From assembly GCA_009761415.1 (NCBI GenBank), contig QUOL01000005.1, positions 558,001 through 622,000 of the forward strand: a stretch of 64,000 nt of DNA. Reading direction: 5' to 3'. A program made the position numbers and the translations under genes. This stretch comes from Sarcomyxa edulis. Taxonomy: Eukaryota > Basidiomycota > Agaricomycetes > Agaricales > Mycenaceae. Shown here piece after piece: positions 58,657 to 64,000 of the stretch. The notes below the pieces were generated by a model. That model ran no database searches. It was not told the origin of the DNA and was given only the letters and a program-made list of their open reading frames with translations. The number at the start of each line of letters is the position of its first letter. Within the stretch, counting starts at the first letter, position 1.

Positions 58657-61600
58657 TTCCCACTTCCATCTCATTCTCCTGGTGCATATTCTCTTAGAGA
58701 ATCCGTGTTTCCTCTCTTGTAGACGATAAAAGCTGCCAGGAATACATATTCAATTACGAGCTATCACAGAAAGATGAGAAGACTACCACAAGACTATGTG
58801 ATGCATTGGAGCTCGACTCGTTCACTTTCGGGTTCACCACCATTTCCAGAGCTCTCCTTTCGTTCACGCTGCTATCACTCAGAGCTACCAGCCTGCGATT
58901 GAATCCCGACATTCGCAAACCGTTCCTGCATCGTCAAATCCTCTAATTACTCTAGGTTCCACTAGTATCTCCAGGTTGATGAGGGCTACTCGAGTACGCG
59001 TTTTCATTTCTTGTCATAGCGATGTTCTTGACAATATATCTACATACTACCAGGACGCGTATGTATAATTCCTCGAACTCGGACGAAGCGATGGGCAAAA
59101 CCTCGCGGATTGCACTGGTTATTCTTCTTCCTCTCCATATAGCTGGTCTATTTATGACTCTGAATGCCACTATCGAACCTCAGCAGAATAAAGCACACGA
59201 TCCACTCTTCTCCCACCGACGCACAGATCAGCTCCACCGCCCATTGCTTAGCAGCGTCGCAAATCCAGATTCAGAATCTGAATGGTGCTAATAGGGACCT
59301 CGAACGCTAGAGGCAGCAAAGTTCTGGGTTCTACGACTACATAGCTGCTCGGTGTACCGAAATGCAGACAGTACGGTCGATGCTGAAGTACGCAGCCGTT
59401 TCTCTATTCGGTCATCCTGTGAAGCTTACGATTCCCCAAGTCGACTCGTTACACCGCTGGTTTTCGAATGAACAGAGGGTTTATCATCCCACTTCGAACC
59501 CAGTGTCGAGTATCAGCCTCCGCACGATATCCTCTAGGTAGGGTAGCCTACGTACTGTTCAAGCAATTACGTACTTGCCAATGTACAGAATCCCGGACTC
59601 GTCTACAGCTCATTCGACGTGATCATGTAGTACGATGTCCCAGTATAGAGCAAATTCTTGTTCGGTGGGGCTGGTATTCACGTCTCGTGTCATACTCCTC
59701 GAACTCGTTTCACCCGAACGTCGAACGAAGTACGCGCTTGAGCCTCTCTCTTACTGGATGTATAAGGGTGGCCTGCACTCGTTATTCGTCTCCGACCAAG
59801 GCATCGCATCGCATCGATGATCAAGAAGCTTCGCTGCCACTCGGCCTCCAATTGTTCGTTTGTGTCCTTGAGCTTCAGGATTCAATGCGTTTGTGATTCC
59901 ACCAAGAGAAAGAGATAATAATGTATTGTCGATATCGAGCAATACAACCAAAAAACTGTAGGATACATTCTACGAACGTAAAGTGAGAATGGATACAAAA
60001 CCCAAAACCCGAAACGAATTGAAAAGTCAGCTAAAAATACATAGCGTCTCCTAGATGTCATCGGCGTGAGACGCGAGAGGTATAGTAATAGGAGGGAGAG
60101 AGAGAGGTTTGACGACACCCGGAAAGATGGAGGAAAGTAGGTTTGTTTTGGAATGTGAAGGAAGAAACGACGACGACAGCTTGGAAAAGTGCATAAAGAT
60201 ATGACAATAGCAGCGAGGGGGAGGGAAAGAAAGAAAGAAAGTGATGAAGTGGGGTGTGTGGATGGTATGGTATGGGCGCATGTGGGAGGAGCATGCGCGC
60301 TCTATTTATTTAGAGAGGGCGGGGCGAAGGAATATAGCCTGTGGGGGGACGGTTCGATGTCAGTAAGTATGCGGTTCTTGAAGTTTGGACGATATGTGGG
60401 GGACATACATATACATATATTGCTTGGTGCTTCAGATGCACCCGAATCGGCAGATGGGCTCTGGGTTAGCCTCTGGGGTGGGTTCTCTGGGAAGAGTAAG
60501 GCTTAAGGCCTCAGGTTCTCTGGACTAAATCACAGATCAATCAATATCAATGCGACACTTTGGATGAACACCGTGACATACCTCGACTCTGGCTTCCAGA
60601 TCTAGGGGCGGGGAAATTGGTACGGGGGATGCTGACACGAAGACGGTCACTGGAAATGGAAAAGTTAGACCATGAGATAGGAATGAGCGATGGAAATAGA
60701 TCAACTGACTGCAAGCCACAACGAAAGCTACGAAGATTCTCGATTGCATATTCGATAATTGAAAGATATTTGGAGAGCGAAGAGCTTCAAGACAATAAGA
60801 TGGCAGGAAACAATAAAGAGATGGGACTCGGTGAAGTTATCTCCGTATCCCATTCCAAAGCATTTATATATGCCATGGAGGAGACAAGGTATCGTCCTAA
60901 ATAATCGAATTCAAAGGGACTGCCAAAATGGGCGACTTGTTTGTTAAATGAAAGGGAATCGCGGAGGCAAAAATTCCCAGTGTCCGTCGTTGTCATCTTT
61001 CAGCTGCATCATGATGGTCAACGTCTGGCCTTCTCAAAATCCTTTGAGGAAAACAACGGGAAACCCAAATTAGGAAGGTAGTGGACGAGTCACGAGCGAA
61101 TTCGGTTCGGTCCTTCCCGATTCCCGACCCTTGTTTTTTCGTCCTGGTTTGGAAGTTGGTTGAAACGACCACGACGCCAGTCCTCGGATTATCATGATGA
61201 TACGCACGGGCTCGAGGCCAGTCTAGGAATTTTGGGGGTAGGACGACAACTATGGAGTATAAACACGAAGGGGTACACACAGAGTAAAAGTATAACGTAT
61301 ATGTAGTATATAAAACCAGTGAATGATGTGGGGGGGAAACCAAAACCAGAAAGTTCAACGAAAGTCCATCGAAGAATCGCAAAGGACGCAGGACGCGTCC
61401 CGGGCTAGTATGTAAAAGTAAATACAACCCACAACAACAAGTCATGCAATGCGTACAGCATAGGACACCCGAGGGCTTCTATGTTATGTATGTAGAAACA
61501 ATAAACACACCATGAGGGAAAGAAGAAGAGAAAGTAACAGTAACAGAGAAGAGGGTGTGTATAACACACATGGTGGCCATAGCAAGATCATAAGTGTTCG

Positions 61601-61695
61601 TTCGTCGTCAAGCGGGTATAAGAGAGATTGCGGTGAAAGCGGTGGTGAAAAAAAAAGAAATCGTTCAATCCAAACATAGATTCAGGAAGGATGTC
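58657..61695. other. 3-kb region without a recognisable gene
   Basis: Open frames are short, overlap on opposite strands and show no domain. A GA-rich stretch with GGGAGAGAGAGAGG lies near 60090-60110 and GAAAGAAAGAAAG near 60225. I see no RNA gene, LTR or inverted repeat I would defend. Confidence 0.4.
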
Positions 61696-62549
61696 CTAAA
61701 ATTGGAGGGTGATTGCTGCGAGGGCAAGAACGGCCAATCCTCCGAAAGCCGTGAGGCGTTGTGCATCGGAGGAGGATTGCGAAGAGCTAGCTGAGGTCTG
61801 CGTTCCGGAGGCGGCAGAGCCGGTGCTGGTGTGACTGGCAGACAATGAAGTGGAAGTGTGATTTGTGCCGTTCAATCGTATCGCGTTACGCTAGAGGAAG
61901 AAAATGTTAACCAAGGTACGATGATAAATGAACCTAGAAAGTTGACTTACAACAAATCCAGCCAAAGTCTCGTTCGAGCTCTCGTTGTTGTTGATAGCTC
62001 CGACACCGCCTAGCCCACATGTGTTGACATCGTAGAACCAGAAGGTCTCGTTGACATTTTCGGTGAGGATTGGGATGGGGTAGGTGGTGACCGCCGTTCC
62101 ATTTCCTGCATCACGGAAGCTCGTGTCGAACCCGTTGATCGTGATGTCGGTCTCGTGTGCGGGGATACAAGGGTTGGCGAATGTAGACTGGGTTGCGGTA
62201 TGGTTACCCTGGGTGACTAGAGGGGTGCGTTAGCGAAAGTCATTCATCTCGAGTGGACGTTGTGTCTTACAATTGAACCAAACGGTATCACCTGCAGGTC
62301 CGGTTAATACGGGAATTCAACGATACTTTTTTTGGAAATGGACATACCAACGACAGCATTCACGCGTTCTGGTTTGAAGACCAAAGAGCCATTGGTGGAA
62401 GTGTTCCCACCGACTTGAATCCAAATGTCGGCAGCAGAGACTGCGCTAACGACGACGGAGAGCTAATAAAAGGTCAGGTTAATTTATTTTCCGATGAGCA
62501 ACATGATAGATAGACTTGCGATGGCTGCAGAGATGGTGAAAGAATGCAT
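61696..62549 (-). CDS. GPI-anchored cupredoxin-like extracellular protein
   Basis: Five minus-strand exons (62549-62520, 62462-62348, 62291-62271, 62216-61951, 61890-61696) give 208 residues. A signal peptide (MHSFTISAAILSVVVSAVSA) precedes a cupredoxin fold with IWIQVGG, VVGDTVWFNFTQGNHTATQ and FWFYDVNTCGLGGVGAIN. A Ser/Thr-rich linker and a hydrophobic C-terminus (GGLAVLALAAITL) indicate a GPI anchor at the cell surface. The expected HC-x2/3-GM copper loop is TCGLGGV: the second His and the Met are replaced, so type 1 copper binding is doubtful. Intron 1 has a GC donor (GCAAGT); only this gives an open frame. Exon 3 is 21 nt. Function of this family is not established. Confidence 0.82.
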
Positions 62550-63047
62550 GATAATGCGAGTTTTTTGCTACGACGAGGAGGAGAGGACAAGGAACGACGA
62601 GGGAGGTTGAAAAAGAGTGTAGAGTTGGTCTAGCTTTTTCACCGAAGTAGAACCGCGTAAAAGATTCGGGGAATGCCTCGCACGATGCAGACAGCGTTAT
62701 TTCATCACTCTATTTTTGACTTTCGCAGACTCTGATTGGCTGGATACCATTCTAGTGACATCACCTATGATCACCGCAGCCCATGGAAGATAGTAACTTT
62801 GGTACGAGGAGGCGAGGGAGCGCCCAGTGAAACATTTTAACACCCATTAATCACAGTATCACCTACTATCACAAAAAAGTATAGGAAATTAGGAGCGAGA
62901 ATGACGATGAGTACGAATAGGTGATATTGTAGCAAGCCTGACGATGGGTAGGTGATATCGTAGAGAGTCGTAGTGGTAGAAACATAGGGCATAGGGCAAG
63001 TCTAGATCTATGAGAAGCATACCAAGGTTCACATCGTCTAAACTCCA
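62550..63047. other. convergent/upstream intergenic region
   Basis: Promoter of the cupredoxin-like gene (minus) and 3' flank of the F-box-like gene (minus). No other feature is seen. Confidence 0.4.
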
Positions 63048-64000
63048 TCAGGGCCACGAATTTCCGCCAACCTCAGGTACTTCCTCTTGCTCCTCGTCAA
63101 CATGACTTGCGCTCAGGCGAGAATGGGCCCAGAAATCTACGGGCCCACATGCATTTGTGACAGCGGACATGCCACTCCATTCGTCCTTCCACATTCCGTA
63201 TATACCTTTTGTCAGCACCAGCCTGTTGTCCTCGTCTCGGAGGACAGACAGTTGCTTCCAGATGTTGGATTGACGAACTTCTCTGGAAATCAACCAAGGG
63301 GTAGGAAAGACGCTAATGACGAGCATCTTCAGCGCAGGCCGAGACTGCAGAATGACACGAACATCGTCCACGAAGGTCAGGTCATTATCTTCATTACAGT
63401 TGATACGACGAGATAGTTGAAGGTGAGTAAGCTCTGGAAGGGGACCGAAAGAAGATAATATCGACGAGGGTGAGTGCCAAGTATCACCTGGTTCGCAAAT
63501 ACGCAGATGAGTGATGGGCGATGTGATGTCGGGCGATGAGAACAAAGATGCGTCTGGAAGTGAAGGTGACCAGACGCACGATCCATCATCGTAGGATTGG
63601 ATTGAGATCTCCGCAGGACATCCTCTGCCGACCTCCCATGTCACAGACGAGAGGTTCATCGGCTCAGGGAAAGATGGGACGGCAAGAGAGAGAAGTCCAG
63701 TGCATGCACCGACGATAGTCAGGAGTTGTTGGCGTGTGGAAGTTCTGTATGACTCGGGTTTCCATGTCACAGCTAATCTCTTGACTCTTTCGGACAGAAA
63801 GGTTAGAGACTTGGTACGGACGGTACGGTGAAAGAGCGCGATAGTCTGGGGAGAGTCGAGGACTACGGTTCGATAGAGTATGATGTCTATGAAATTACTG
63901 ATGGATTTGGATACGAGAGCAAGGGCGAAGGCGCTTGGTTTAGAGACCAATATCGCCTGTTCTAAGATGTCTAGGATGAGTTCTGAAGGAATCCAAGAGA
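63048..64000 (-). CDS. F-box-like protein (5' end outside the window)
   Basis: The minus-strand frame runs open from the right edge of the window to a stop at 63048, about 317 codons without an intron. The N-terminal visible part (WIPSELILDILEQAILVSK, then ALALVSKSISNFIDIILYRT) matches the F-box pattern common in large Agaricomycete families. The rest has leucine-rich, LRR-like lines such as ITHLRICEPGD and PELTHLQLSRRI, then an acidic tail. F-box proteins recruit substrates to SCF ubiquitin ligases, and the family is highly expanded and variable in mushrooms. The start codon lies beyond position 64000. Confidence 0.72.
   Translation of the reverse strand, partial: SWIPSELILDILEQAILVSKPSAFALALVSKSISNFIDIILYRTVVLDSPQTIALFHRTVRTKSLTFLSERVKRLAVTWKPESYRTSTRQQLLTIVGACTGLLSLAVPSFPEPMNLSSVTWEVGRGCPAEISIQSYDDGSCVWSPSLPDASLFSSPDITSPITHLRICEPGDTWHSPSSILSSFGPLPELTHLQLSRRINCNEDNDLTFVDDVRVILQSRPALKMLVISVFPTPWLISREVRQSNIWKQLSVLRDEDNRLVLTKGIYGMWKDEWSGMSAVTNACGPVDFWAHSRLSASHVDEEQEEVPEVGGNSWP

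Overview
The window looks like nuclear DNA of a white-rot basidiomycete (Agaricomycetes). The coding genes are broken by many 50-75 nt GT-AG introns, the flanking sites fit that group, and the content includes a secreted laccase, a secreted class II manganese peroxidase, a GPI-anchored cupredoxin-like protein and a chromodomain-bearing Ty3/gypsy retrotransposon. I built the exon models by hand from splice sites and family motifs. Every complete spliced model given here closes to an intact frame, except where a break is stated.

Region 1 (1-25618) is ordinary gene-dense sequence. It holds the last exon of an isocitrate lyase/PEP mutase-superfamily gene and a full tandem paralog of it, a laccase, a 502-bp TA-flanked MITE, a flavocytochrome b2-type enzyme ending in a peroxisomal tripeptide, a TMEM70/TMEM186-like gene head-to-head with dynactin p25, a manganese peroxidase, mitochondrial Hsp70 with a heat-shock element, and a large Fe-S nuclease-helicase. 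Laccase, Mn-peroxidase, the flavocytochrome and the lyase pair lie within 16 kb. They could serve one purpose: oxalate-type chelators produced beside a Mn(III)-generating peroxidase. That link is inference.

Region 2 (25619-43065) is mobile and repetitive DNA. It contains a low-complexity element bounded by short inverted repeats, then a 14.4-kb chromovirus with identical 392-bp LTRs and a CACTT target duplication. Its genes run on the minus strand. Three things are unusual: an extra ORF upstream of gag joined in frame across a single UGA; an extra SR-rich, RRM-like ORF downstream of the chromodomain; and a short motif in four copies near the start of the upstream ORF and four copies in the leader of the downstream ORF. 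A 1000-bp foldback element with tRNA-like arms, a perfect hairpin and TTAGGG telomere-type repeats has landed inside pol.

Region 3 (43066-58656) is the best candidate for an undescribed system. It is a tandem array of four essentially complete genes and two broken copies of a multi-exon family of lysine/arginine-rich proteins that I do not recognise. The copies share exon phases, a helical core, a C-terminal motif and a conserved upstream module around CGATCACGTGCGC. The retrotransposon inserted in the 5' UTR of the first copy and separated its promoter from its start codon.

Region 4 (58657-64000) is mostly without recognisable genes, then carries the cupredoxin-like gene and an F-box-like gene that runs off the right edge.
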